A stretch of DNA of 64,000 nucleotides, from NCBI GenBank assembly GCA_020726505.1, contig JAHLEZ010000009.1, forward strand, positions 2,294,001-2,358,000. Reading direction: 5' to 3'. The position numbers and the translations under genes were made by a program. The notes under the pieces were generated by a model. It was not told where the DNA came from. It ran no database searches and was given only the letters and a program-made list of their open reading frames with translations. Below are positions 43,559-53,567 of this stretch, piece by piece (the stretch's first letter is position 1; each line of letters begins with the position of its first letter). The stretch is from Leptodontidium sp. MPI-SDFR-AT-0119 (Eukaryota > Ascomycota > Leotiomycetes > Helotiales > Leptodontidiaceae).

Positions 43559-44570
43559 TAGTTGGATTTTATGTTTATTTGCTAGCGCGGTAGCTAGCTC
43601 AGCAGTTATAAAAGTGCTATTTATAAAGAGTAATTATCAGAATCTAAATCTAAGATCTCTTTCTCTAATTCCGACTCAGTAAGCGAATCTTCTTTTACCT
43701 CAACCTCTTCAAAAGTAATAACTCCTCTAGCCTAACGACATAATTGGCCCAAATCGTTATTAGCGGTCCACTTTTGACTCCTTATAATAACGCTAGCTCG
43801 AACCTTCTTTCCTGCTTATAATAAAGCCTCAATAGAAGCTTTAGAAGCTTCTGTAATTCATCTAACGTGTACTTTTATTATTAAACCCCCTTGAATAGAG
43901 AAGTAGTAAAAAGAAAGTCCTATTATAAAGTAAGCTAATAAATCACTAGTAAATTATTAATAAAATATCAAAGATATTAAACTAACTAGCGTTAAGAAGA
44001 AAGCGAGTTGATCAAAAAGAAGGAGTTCGATATTCGATATCGTACTCTTGGCTAATAGAAATTCGCCGGCTATTAGCGAAATCGCCCAAAATAACTAGCG
44101 CAAAATAAACTATTAGTAACGATCTTTAAAATATTTTAATTACTTACAAATGATTTGTGCTTGATTAGCCATAATAATCAAGTGATTACGTTGAGATTCG
44201 TAAGCGAGATTTTTAAAATTTTAGAAATGAAGAAATTTTTAAATGGAAAATGTATTCTTATACGATAACCGCACCGAAACTACGCTAGTTAGTAAGCAAA
44301 AATACTTATAATATAGTAACATAATTATAAATGATATAATAATATAATAATGTAAATTATATTATTAAAATATAATCAAGTTTATAATTTAATAAATTTA
44401 AACGATTAAAAAAGGAATCTTTTTAATAATGACCCACTTATATTTAATGATTTTAGGATTATGTTTTTACTAAAAGTTGTGCTTAAATTAGATAAGTATT
44501 TTGCCTTAAAACATTTCTGAAAATATCTATTAGTACTTTTTTAAAATATAAAAAAAAAAAAAAAAAGTCC

Positions 44571-44656
44571 AAAAAATATGGCACCGCCAAGACTTAGTGT
44601 TTATAAGTACCTAAATTCGAGCGCTAGCCCGATTGGGACAAAAGTGGGTCCGTTAG
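44571..44656 (+). repeat. Right subterminal direct repeat of the 4.7 kb transposon
   Basis: AAAAAATATGGCACCGCCAA...GGGACAAAAGTGGGTCCGTTAGA, the same orientation as 40219-40299. It is preceded by a run of 16 A. Confidence 0.75.
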
Positions 44657-44748
44657 AGAGTTCATAAGCTAGCGCATATAATGGTATAAACAGTTTTTTT
44701 GTTATTATAAGTTTCTAAAATTACCATGTTTGAAGCGGTCCAACTGTA

Positions 44749-45551
44749 TGTATAGGTGCTTGCTCTCCCTTCATATAGGAGAGCATGAGAATACTACTGT
44801 TCAAACCAAGATACACTTTCCAATTAATACTTCGTGATATTACCCCCGGTTTTTTACGGCAACAACTGATATAGTCCTACTGATATGTAAACAAAAGTCA
44901 CTCGAGCGGAAAGCCATTTTAAGACGGCATGTTAAGAAATGTACTTTTAGCAATCTACTAAATAAGAAAGGAGGCAATTGAGAGTCCTGAAACGAATATA
45001 CAACTCTGAGCTCAGGGATCGGGACTTTATAGAAGAGCAATTCCTCGAGCAGCGTCGATGTTGTCGAATCCCCACCCGGCCTTCTAGCACAGGACACCAA
45101 TTTACAACTGGCCAACCACATATGAATATGATGACTTGTACAATTTTCAAATGCTGAGAGGCAGAAGATCCAGCAGAATAGATCCAAGTATATATAGGAA
45201 TCGAAGGAAAGAAAAGAGTAGAGCAGGCATTAGCTCCCAATTGTATACATCTTATATACTACAGCATCCTGCGACGTAAATGCACAAGATAAGATCAGAG
45301 GTCTCGGTTCCGGGTTCTGAGAAAGCGGCACCGATTCACGTGCCTTGCTAATCGGGTTCTCAGAGTCTGGAAAAATCCAAAGTTATTGATAAGTCGTTTG
45401 TATTGTAGGTAGAGGAGATTGCTTAAATTTTATTAGTTTGTGGTCGTATGTACTAGTGAAGCCATGATTTGCTTATATATATCCTAAAAACAGGCGTGAT
45501 TCCCAACTGTTACCTCACTTGCGATGCAGCAGGATCAGATCCAGGGACTTA
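44749..45551. other. 0.8 kb spacer without a supported gene
   Basis: Overlapping minus-strand frames at 44840-45187 (115 codons) and 44947-45240 (97 codons) lack domains and look like chance. No other feature seen. Confidence 0.35.
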
Positions 45552-45676
45552 GTTAATAGAAAAGCATGTAGAATTCTATCTGAGAGAGCGTATAGAGTAA
45601 TAGGGGAAATAGGGGCAGCGTGATCATAAGTACGCAGGTACTGAGATCTACGCTACACAGCCCATATTTCTAACAG
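45552..45676 (+). repeat. Copy B of the 125-bp inverted repeat (partner at 36342-36465)
   Basis: TAGAAAAGCATGTAGAATTC through CTACACAGCCCATATTTCTAAC. It holds the same C-terminal codons (EKHVEFYLRERIE) and 3' end, now on the plus strand, with no other part of the gene: a solo 3' fragment. The Fot1-like element begins three bases beyond its end. Confidence 0.75.
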
Positions 45677-45678
45677 TA

Positions 45679-47492
45679 ACGTCGAGCACCCCCACTTCGC
45701 CCACCCCCCATTCCGCCCACCTCGCGTAATTTCAGCGCTTTCTATTTAACACTTAATAACTTTATATTACGTCAACTTCTATATAAGATATTGTAGAATC
45801 AGAATCTCCTTCCGATTCTAATTTTATAGGTATAATTTGACGATCTCCAGTTGCAATTTGAGCCTCCTAAATAGTACGTATTGTCGCAAACTTGGAATTT
45901 GGACTAGTTTAGACTTTCCTCCTTTTCCTTAGTCTTAACTGCTCTAACCTCTCCTCTAACTCTTTAACCCTTATATTTGCCTTCCTTAATTCGTAATCCT
46001 TTTCGTTAATTCCCTTTACAATCTTCTTAAAGAGTAAACGTTACGTTAGAAGTTAGTTATGTGATCCGCTCGCTAAGGTACGTATCTGTAAATAGAAGTC
46101 TTTCTTAGCTTTAGGCGTATATACTTGAATAGAAGTACTAGAAGACTCCGGAGATAGTATTAGTACTTTCTGGGGCTCTTGAGAGGCCGGGGCTGTCGAT
46201 TTATTACTATTTTCTAGTAATAATGGGCTCATTAAGGGTTTAGCCATAAATACCGGCCATAATCCAGTAGTTCTCTGCCTAGATTTGATATTAGAAGGAG
46301 TAATAGTTTCTTGACGTGCCTTCTAGTAGTAAATGAGGAAGTTGCGCTTACTAATTAGTGTATAATCGATTAAAGAGCTCAATTTGTGAAGTTCTTTCCG
46401 GTAAGTACACTTCAGAGTAGAGAAAATCGTCAAATCCAAAGGTTATAAGACGTGCGACGTATGTGCAGGTAAATACAATAGAAATATATTGTTTTCAAGG
46501 CACTTCTAAAGGAATTCCGTAGTCTCATGACTCCCGTGGCCGTCTAGAATAAGGAGTCTTACTAAATAATCACGTGGTTGCGTCTGAGGAATAAACACCT
46601 TCTCTAGCCATTCAAGAGCTGTCTTATTAGTCGTCCACCTATTATTAGTTATAGTAAAGTGCTAATCGATGAATATGTCCAACTGAGATAGAAACTATTG
46701 TTGTTGCACCGATTTTCCCTTGTAAATTACAAGAGGTTGAGTAGAGACCCCTATTGCAGAGATACACTCAATAATTGACGTCTAAGTACGTGAGCCTAGC
46801 TGTTTTCCTTAAATCTTACGCATTTTAGCGTGCCCTATAACAAATCTATTAAGACTATAGCCTTCTATAATACTAGCCTCGTCCATATTCCATCGTTGGC
46901 TAACTGGAATGGCCTTAATAGCTAGAATCTCTAGTTTTTGGAACTATGGCTTAATAACATCAGAACAAGCGCAGTTGACACGTACGGCATCGACGTATAT
47001 TAGCCTCTTCGTCTTTAGAATAGGGTTCCGTGCCAGAAATTTGTAAATCCAGTGTCTTCCGAGTGGTAAGTGGTCTCCTTGAAGAGCTAGAAGCCTCTCT
47101 CCAAAAACCTTGATTTGTGCATGCGTATATTCCACGGCCAAGAGACTCTTGAGTTAGAACCCAATTAGTCAATCGACTCTCTACTACCGTAAGTAGCCTT
47201 TGTAAGTGGCTAGCGGCTTCCTAGTGTGAAAGTCGTTGCGTTGCGGTTACGAAGTGTAGACCTTAGAATACCCTACTCAAGTGATGCCTTTCGCAAAGAC
47301 TTGCCATTTGCGATTTCCGTAAGTGCACACACGACGTCATACTCAGTATATTGAGGCTTCATGATAAGCACAAGTCACATTCTAAGTTTGAAAACAATTG
47401 ATTAAAGAATAAAGGAATAATTAACTATTTAAGTTGGTAGGTAGAAGTGGCGGTGAGTTAAGCGAGGTGGGCGGAATGGGGGTGCTCGATGT
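45679..47492 (-). mobile_element. Fot1/pogo-like transposon, copy 1 (moderately mutated)
   Basis: 1814 bp, TA on both sides (45677-45678, 47493-47494). TIR about 50 bases: ACGTCGAGCACCCCCACTTC... on the left and, inverted, ACATCGAGCACCCCCATTCC... on the right, both containing a repeated GCCCACC unit. One transposase gene lies on the minus strand. Same family as 53568-55399 by TIR structure and protein. It ends 172 bases upstream of the MFS start codon. Confidence 0.88.
45830..47362 (-). pseudogene. Fot1-like DDE transposase, copy 1
   Basis: Cut-and-paste transposase of the pogo/Fot1 group. ATG at 47362: MKPQYTEYDVVCALTEIANG, KSLRKASLE then TAG (HTH, CENP-B/psq-like), YTHAQIKVFGERLLALQGDH, PLGRHWIYKFLARNPILKTK (Tc5-type HTH), then the DDE_1 core: RWNMDEASIIEGYSLNRFVI, LLILDGHGSHETTEFL and YLPAHTSHVL*PLDLTIFST, in which CAG became TAG. 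The C-terminus has a basic leucine-rich segment (YELRKANIRVKELEERL). About ten scattered stops, mostly TAG for CAG/TGG. Catalytic Asps in MDEAS and LDGHGSH are visible. Confidence 0.85.
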
Positions 47493-47664
47493 TAATGTGA
47501 TGGAAATCTTGCCGTGGCTTGTTCTTGCCTGAGGCCGCAGCCCCTTGCGGTTGAGTTTCTTTTTGACTGGCTGACAAACGAAAACATACCATTTTAACGC
47601 AAGTTTATTTAACAAACTCTTGTGGAAACTATTTACATTCTATTATTCTCAAACTTTAAAGAAA

Positions 47665-49171
47665 ATGACTTCCGTTGAACTTCAAAATCGGGCTGCAAGC
47701 CCACGTTCTGAAGCCCCACAGCGTCGATCAAACGACAGAGAATATCCTCACGATGGAGTCATAATCGAGCAGAACCTTGCCCCAGTAGATGGAGGTATAG
47801 CGGCATGGAGACTCATTGCTGTTGCGTTCGTCTTCGAAGCTCTGTTATGGGGTAAGTGAACCCCCATTCCGGGTTTACTTGGCGATATGATTTGATTTGG
47901 GATGGGTGAACTGATATGTGTTCATCAGGATTTCCACTATCTTTCGGCGTCTTCCAGAATTACTACTCACAACAACCGCAATTCGCAAACAACCCATTCA
48001 TATCCACAATTGGAACTGTCGCGTCCGGTATCTCGTATTTGGGTGCTCCGCTCATCATACCCGTCATAAAGCGGTACTCAAAATACCAGAGACGTATGAT
48101 TTGGATTGGATGTAAGTCATCCCACTTTCCATCCCGCTCAACCTTTTCACCCACTTCCACCACATCACATAAACCCCAGCTAACCAGTACGACCCAAAAG
48201 GGCCTCTCTGTATCCCAGGTCTTCTTGCCGGCTCATTCGCCACCACCCTCCCTACTCTCATCTTCACCCAAGGCGCAATGTACGGCACCGGATTCCTAGT
48301 CTTCTACTACCCCGTCTTATCCTTTATTAACGAATTCTGGATCACGCGTCGCGGTATGGCTTATGGGATCCTCTTCGCCTCCTCCGGCGTCTCTGGCATT
48401 GCCATGCCCTTCGCCATCGAAGCCCTCCTCGCAAAATACGGATACCAGACCACCTTACGCATTATGGCCATCGGACTAGTCGTTCTCACCGGCCCTTTAA
48501 TCCCCCTGCTAAAAGGACGACTCCCCCCAAGTGAGCGTACCGCAGCAGGGAGAACGAACTGGAAGGCTTTACGCTCGCCGGTGTTCTGGGTTTATTGCAC
48601 GAGTAACGTCGTGCAAGGAATGGGGTATTTCTTCCCCTCGTTGTATTTGCCTTCCTACGCAACGGCCATCGGACTCACCGCCACACAAGGCGCGCTGATC
48701 CTTGCGCTGCTGAGCATAAGTCAAGTCATAGGGCAATTCAGCTTCGGGTACCTGTCTGATAAGCGCGTGTCTCTCAACGTACTCATCCTTATCTCGACGC
48801 TCGTCTCTGGAGTCGCGACGCTGGCGTTGTGGGGTCTAGCGCAGTCTTTGGCGGCACTGGTGACATTCGCGTTGGTGTATGGGTTTTTTGGGGCTGGGTA
48901 TGTGGCTATGTGGGCGAGGATGGGGAGTACGGTTAGTGAGGAGCCGACAGCTGCTTTGGCGACGTTTAGTTTGTTTTGTTTTGGGAAGGGGGTCGGGAAT
49001 GTGGCTGCGGGACCGTTGAGTGCGGCCTTAATTAAGAAAGGGGTGTTAATGGGCAGTTATGGGGTTTTGAAGTATAGATCTGTTATTTTGTTTACGGGGA
49101 GTTGTATGCTCGGCAGTGCCGTTAGCGTTGTCGGGTGGTGGGCGAAAGGGAAGCTGTTGAGGAGTTTGTAA
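47665..49171 (+). CDS. MFS transporter, monocarboxylate-type, 446 aa
   Basis: Exons 47665-47851, 47929-48111 and 48201-49171 sum to 1341 bases. Introns of 77 (GTAAGT...CATCAG) and 89 bases (GTAAGT...AAAAG). Start MTSVELQNRAASPRSEAPQR with a hydrophilic N-tail, then DGGIAAWRLIAVAFVFEALL + GFPLSFGVFQNYY, the classic MCT-like first helix of fungal plasma-membrane transporters. About twelve hydrophobic segments follow, including GAMYGTGFLVFYYPVLSFIN, ITRRGMAYGILFASSGVSGI, GYLSDKRVSLNVLILISTLV and GYVAMWARMGSTVSEEPTAA. Length is normal for the family. Substrate unknown; related proteins move monocarboxylates, riboflavin or secondary metabolites. The gene is undamaged although a transposon lies just upstream, which may have altered its promoter. 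Confidence 0.9.
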
Positions 49172-50354
49172 GGACTGAATACCTTCTGTGGCGCTTTGTA
49201 TCCCAGGTTCGCGTCGTCTAGATACTTTATTCGGGGAACAACTGAGAGGAGAACCTGGTGGCCTTGGTTATAACTGAAGTAGGCGGACTGTCTGACCCGA
49301 GAGAGAACCATACGTGTACTAAAGGTTGAACACCAAAATGGGCAACGATGGTTTAAGTTATTCGAGGCTTAAATAAAGACTGCTTAGGCAAAAGTCAGGT
49401 TGAGAAAGCATAAGGATGTGTTCGAGCTCGAGATTGGCAAATATCCACACCTACCGTGCCGGTGTGAGCACTTCTTGCGATTTTGCTCTAAGGCCAGCAG
49501 CAGCTCACTCGCTCAGCTATATATCCGAGGAGTGCACGGGATTGCGAAGAAATAGTTCGGGGGACCGCTTTCAATTTTGGCATGAGTTGAACGAACTTGG
49601 CCCGAATGTTCGCCAACACGGCTGTTATAATTGGGACGAAATTCCTGTGGTACGGAAGAAAACAAGGGAGTACAAACAACAGGCAGAGGGGGAACTAGAC
49701 GAAACATAGGTACAAGACGAGGTGTGGCAAGGTAACGATAGTATGGCCGATGTGCTAGTTAGTCACGACGGAGCCTAGGCTATCAAACCTGCTGAGGGTA
49801 AAGAACGTGGCACTTCTAGGGGGACTCCATACTTTGTCTTCAGCAAGCGGTCTCACACAAGTGCAATGAGACGGCTTTCCGGATGTACGAGTGGCCAATC
49901 AGTTTGGCAGATAGCTCCGTAGCTCCGTGTGAGACCTGGATCCTCCAGTAAACAGGTGGCTTCGTGTTGCGATATAGCTTCATCAAGATGACCTTGAACT
50001 TGAGTTGCAATGGTGGAGCGGTATCAAGTGCGATCCCTACCTGAAGGCCCGCCTTTAGCCCCTTCACAAGATTGGCTTCCATGATATGAAGACCAGTTAT
50101 ACCCCTTTTACCATCTTCGCTGTTTGGAAGCACTGCGGAATCACATGGGATGCTAACCTTTTCAGTGGGAACCTATGTTCGAGCCTGAGTAGGCTCATGA
50201 CCCAGAAAATAATTCAAGACTCCCCCAGGCTCAAACTCTTATGTACCTTCAGGTGGGAGCCAACATATGCGCTTTCCATACCTCACAGAATCATCTCTCT
50301 TGAAGTTTGGTACGATATCCACGAATCGCGTTTCCACTTTCTTAAGTTCTACAA
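49172..50354. other. 1.2 kb without a supported gene
   Basis: Frames at 49416-49709 (+) and 49840-50133 (-) are short and lack domains. It includes the 3' flanks of the converging MFS and hydrolase genes. Confidence 0.4.
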
Positions 50355-51832
50355 TCAAGACTTATCCAAGCTCGAGTACACAAATTCCTCGAACTCAGTC
50401 ACGACCTCGACAGCCTTCTCGTCTCCGGTGGGTAACAGCTGAGAAAGGTATACGCCGGCGACACCATTGTTAAAGTCGATCCACTGTGTTAAAATCGTAA
50501 GCTGGAGTTCACGTTCACTAGGAAATGGACCTACCCAATAGCAATTCGGATGACCTGACCAGGTAATCGTGTTTGCCCCACGTCGTTTCGGTACTGGGGC
50601 TGTATTCAACAGACCTCCGAGCCCGAAGTTGACAGGTATATCATTTGGGACTGTATTCCAGATAGCGTTGCGGGACGCCACATCGTACTCCTCTGGATTA
50701 TCGAGGCCTTTGATTTTCTCCTTCAGTTGAGGTTGGAACATCTGCTTAGCAGTCTCGGGCCGCAGTAGCTTCCCAGTCAGGACTCCTTGGTAGATCTTGA
50801 GCAGATTATCAACAGTTGTGAACAGACCACCCCCTCCAAAATCATCCAAAGTATTCTCTGCGTAAACAGGCTTCGGTTGCTCTTTCAAAATCTGGCCCTG
50901 TCGCTCCCAGTTTCTGGCTTTTCGAGCTTGCAGCTCTTCTCGCAGTTCAGGATGGAAGGTACTATCCTTCGCAGAAACAACGTCAAACATGTAGCGTTTC
51001 ATGTATTCGCCAAGCTTCATGGACGTCACTCGCTCGACCTTTGCAGTTCGCAATGCGAATCAGTTAATGCCTAGCCAAATTGGATATTTCCGAACCTACA
51101 GCGAGTCCAGCCCAGTCAACACCGGGGGAATACGTCCATTGCGAACCGGGTTCGAACACAAGAAACTGGTGGGGGAACTTCTCTGCCTATAACTTTCCGT
51201 AAGTGATCGTCTTAATAAGTAGAGAAAGTCAACTCACGATAGTTCGATTGGCAACAGTTGGTGTTTTCTTCAACTCTTGGTAGCGAGTCAGCAGCGGATG
51301 CATGAATACATATGAAAGGCCGCTGGAGTGGGTCAACAAGCTTCTAAATACCATCCCATGTCAGAAAAATTCGGCATCGTTTATTATGACAGAACCGGAG
51401 CGTGACTTGCCGAAGGGTAACAGGCTTCGGGGAGGGCTTAAAGATGGCTTCATTCTTTTCATCAAAGCCTGTCAAGATCTTTGGATCCTTGAACTCTGGA
51501 AGCACATCTGAAATATCATCATTCAAACTTAATTGTCCCTTCTCGATGCACTGCAGGACAGCAATAGTAGTAACAAGCTTGCTGGCCGAAGCGATCCAAT
51601 ACACAGCATCAGTGCCGGCAGGTTTGCCAACTTCTTCTCCGAAAGCTTCAGCATAGTGGAAAGAGCCTGGATCGAGTAGGATTAACAAAGAGGAAAAACA
51701 GAAAGATTATAAGGATTTTGCTGTTGACATACTGTCCCTATTGATAGCCCCGATTGTAAACTTTGGGAGGGGCCGCTTTTCTTGCTCAAATCGAGCGCGA
51801 AGGGACGTCGCGCTTTGATTGAAAGAGGCCAT
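50355..51832 (-). CDS. Beta-lactamase-like serine hydrolase/transesterase, 415 aa, five exons
   Basis: Family VIII esterase/LovD-like protein of the serine beta-lactamase fold. Exons (minus): 51832-51733, 51666-51396, 51343-51238, 51186-51100 and 51038-50355, total 1248 bases. Introns of 51-66 bases begin GT and end AG; intron 2's donor (GTTCTG) is weak but restores VTLRSLLTHSSGLSYVFMHP. Catalytic SxxK is S60-A-S-K63 (YWIASASKLVTTI) and the Tyr motif is Y178-S-P-G (SQWTYSPGVDWAGLA). Then VERVTSMKLGEYMKRYMFD, FGGGGLFTTVDNLLKIYQG and NTITWSGHPNCYWVGPF. Length is close to LovD-type enzymes (about 410). No signal peptide, so probably cytosolic. In fungi such enzymes act in polyketide side-chain transfer or as detoxifying esterases; no biosynthetic cluster is visible here, so the substrate is open. 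Confidence 0.9.
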
Positions 51833-52684
51833 TGTTGCAGGTCTGACTCTTGGCTTTATGAAGAGCTGGATAAGTCGGCTCTGGACCATCAATAAGACCT
51901 GCGGATGGCTGTCCCATGTTATATACGTCGTAGAAAGGCTTCTTCCGCATTGCCCTAGCCTCTTTGGATGATGTGCCTCAGCTGTGGAAACACTTATGAG
52001 TCATCGAAACCTTGGGACTGGTTTCAAAGGGCGGTGAAACAGAGACGGTTAATACCGCTTTGGGTTGCAGTGCGACCCCACTCATTATCACGTGAGAAAC
52101 AGGACCAATTATTGCAGATAGGTGGCACGTAAACGTAACATCGGTCTTGGGATGTGGCTTCAAGTGGACGTCTGCGCTGTATGGCTGTCTATAGTTTGAT
52201 GGCTGACCTGGTCGTATCCTCGTAAGCCAATTATTTCGGCTTCTTGCCACTTCTTGGCTACAAGCATCTTGTGGCTGGTGAGGAAAAACTCCTGGGCATA
52301 GACTTGAATTTGCATGTGCCGAAAATTAAGTCTGTACGGAAGAGTTCATGTTAGAAGCGAGCCAGTACACGAAGCGGCATTAGAGTTGGTCCGTGGCGTC
52401 TATCCTCTACTCATACAGATAAAATCATTTATCCTTCGACTACAAGAGGCCATTCTAATGACTCATCTGAATTAACTTTAATAAGTAAGGAAACTCAATG
52501 CGAGTCAATAAATGGGGCCAGAAAAGCCAGTCAACGCTCCTTATCTTCTAATCAACCCCACATCACTGAATTTTCATGTATTAGTAGGTGGTCAGATTGC
52601 TCCCAGCTCTCTCTATTCTACAACTCAATCTCTAGTGACTATCTTCTCTCTCTAACCCCCAATTACTTATCCCGATCATATACT
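51833..52684. other. Upstream region of the hydrolase; no gene seen
   Basis: Contains the short minus-strand frame 52250-51978 without domains. From 52560 pyrimidine-rich (TCTCTCTATTCTAC, CTATCTTCTCTCTCTAACC), typical of fungal leader sequence ahead of the short reading frame at 52685. Confidence 0.4.
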
Positions 52685-52786
52685 ATGTCCATGAACCGCA
52701 TCGCTGTCTACGGCCATTGCGGGCTGTTCAGCTCTCGAATCACTGCTGCACTTGTCGCGTCCAGCGCACCTTTTACCGTTCTGTAA
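52685..52786 (+). pseudogene. NmrA-like NAD(P)-binding N-terminus, truncated
   Basis: The frame reads MSMNRIAVYGHCGLFSSRIT, AALVASSAPFTVL and TAA. The VYGHxGxxSSxIxxALxxSxAP pattern is the Rossmann start of NmrA/isoflavone-reductase-like proteins, with one Gly replaced by Cys. A pyrimidine-rich leader precedes it. After the stop, fragments such as EAQQLVSGYHLSRLHDWLSA (about 52865) are open, but I could not connect them. Probably a decayed gene. Confidence 0.4.
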
Positions 52787-53500
52787 TCATAAGCTTGTTC
52801 GATACAAACAGATTGTCCAGGATACAGATATGCCTCGCAGGAGGTAATTGACACAGTAAATGAGGCACAACAGCTTGTGTCCGGTTACCACTTAAGCCGG
52901 CTCCACGACTGGCTTTCGGCCCTCCAAGTGCAACCGGAGCTCGCACACCTATCAATCCATGGGCCCTTTGGAATCCCAGGTCCATCGAAGGAACTAACCA
53001 AGCTGTGCTACGACCCATACTTTATAGCCTGTCGGCACCGGTTTTGAAGGTACAGTGGTTGTCTCGAATGCTCGTCCTGTAAAGCGTTGCATGCACTCGT
53101 CTACAGCTACGTTACGGCCAGGTTTCCAAAGCTGTAAGTTGATAGCCTGGAGATGCGAATTCAGTGGTTCTACCTAGACATTATCAGCGAAATTCAAGCC
53201 CAGATACAACAGACTCACTCGTTCTCACGACTTCAACTTCTCTCCTGGTAGGGACGGCTCAGAGAGACAGAATTGTCCATGTAAAATCCAAAAGCGGTCT
53301 CGGGCCATATACTTTCGTATTGCATGTTACGGTCCATCCTCTTCGGTGCTCCAATAGTCTTCAATCTGACTCTCTACGTGTATCTCCATATATATCAAGA
53401 CCCCTAAGTACACCTTGAGTTCTAGAAGTGTTGTATGGTACCAATCATTAGCACGAGAACGCGGTTTTGGATCATCCAGATCTTTAATATTCTGATTGGT
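52787..53500. other. No secure gene
   Basis: Frames at 52773-53018 (-) and 53164-53418 (+) lack domains. It may hold decayed exons of the AAA+ gene whose 3' part is at 53.5-55.8 kb, but no Walker A was found. Confidence 0.35.
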
Positions 53501-53567
53501 ATAATTAACGATTTGTTGAAGGATTTCATCCGTAAAAAAGAGAGAGAATATAGCACATGGGTCGGTA

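Larger units (their letters stand above)
40049..44746 (+). mobile_element. 4.7 kb DNA transposon, TA-flanked, Tc1/mariner-like
   Basis: 26-base terminal inverted repeats: CAGTCGGACCGCTTCAAACA at 40049 and, inverted, CAGTTGGACCGCTTCAAACA from 44746, continuing TGGTAA, with one mismatch. TA flanks both ends (40047-40048, 44747-44748). It encodes one DDE transposase of plus orientation in several exons. About 170 bases inside each end lies a direct repeat of about 85 bases. The body is AT-rich in intergenic parts. It carries a few nonsense codons, so this copy is probably non-autonomous now. Confidence 0.88.

Noticed and set aside
51039..51395. Frameshifts and stops in the beta-lactamase-like gene
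   Set aside because: All vanish with introns 51395-51344, 51237-51187 and 51099-51039. The spliced protein has the expected family motifs and length.
52787..53420. N-terminal half of the AAA+ ATPase with Walker A
   Set aside because: No GxxGxGKT-like sequence found on the plus strand in this stretch.
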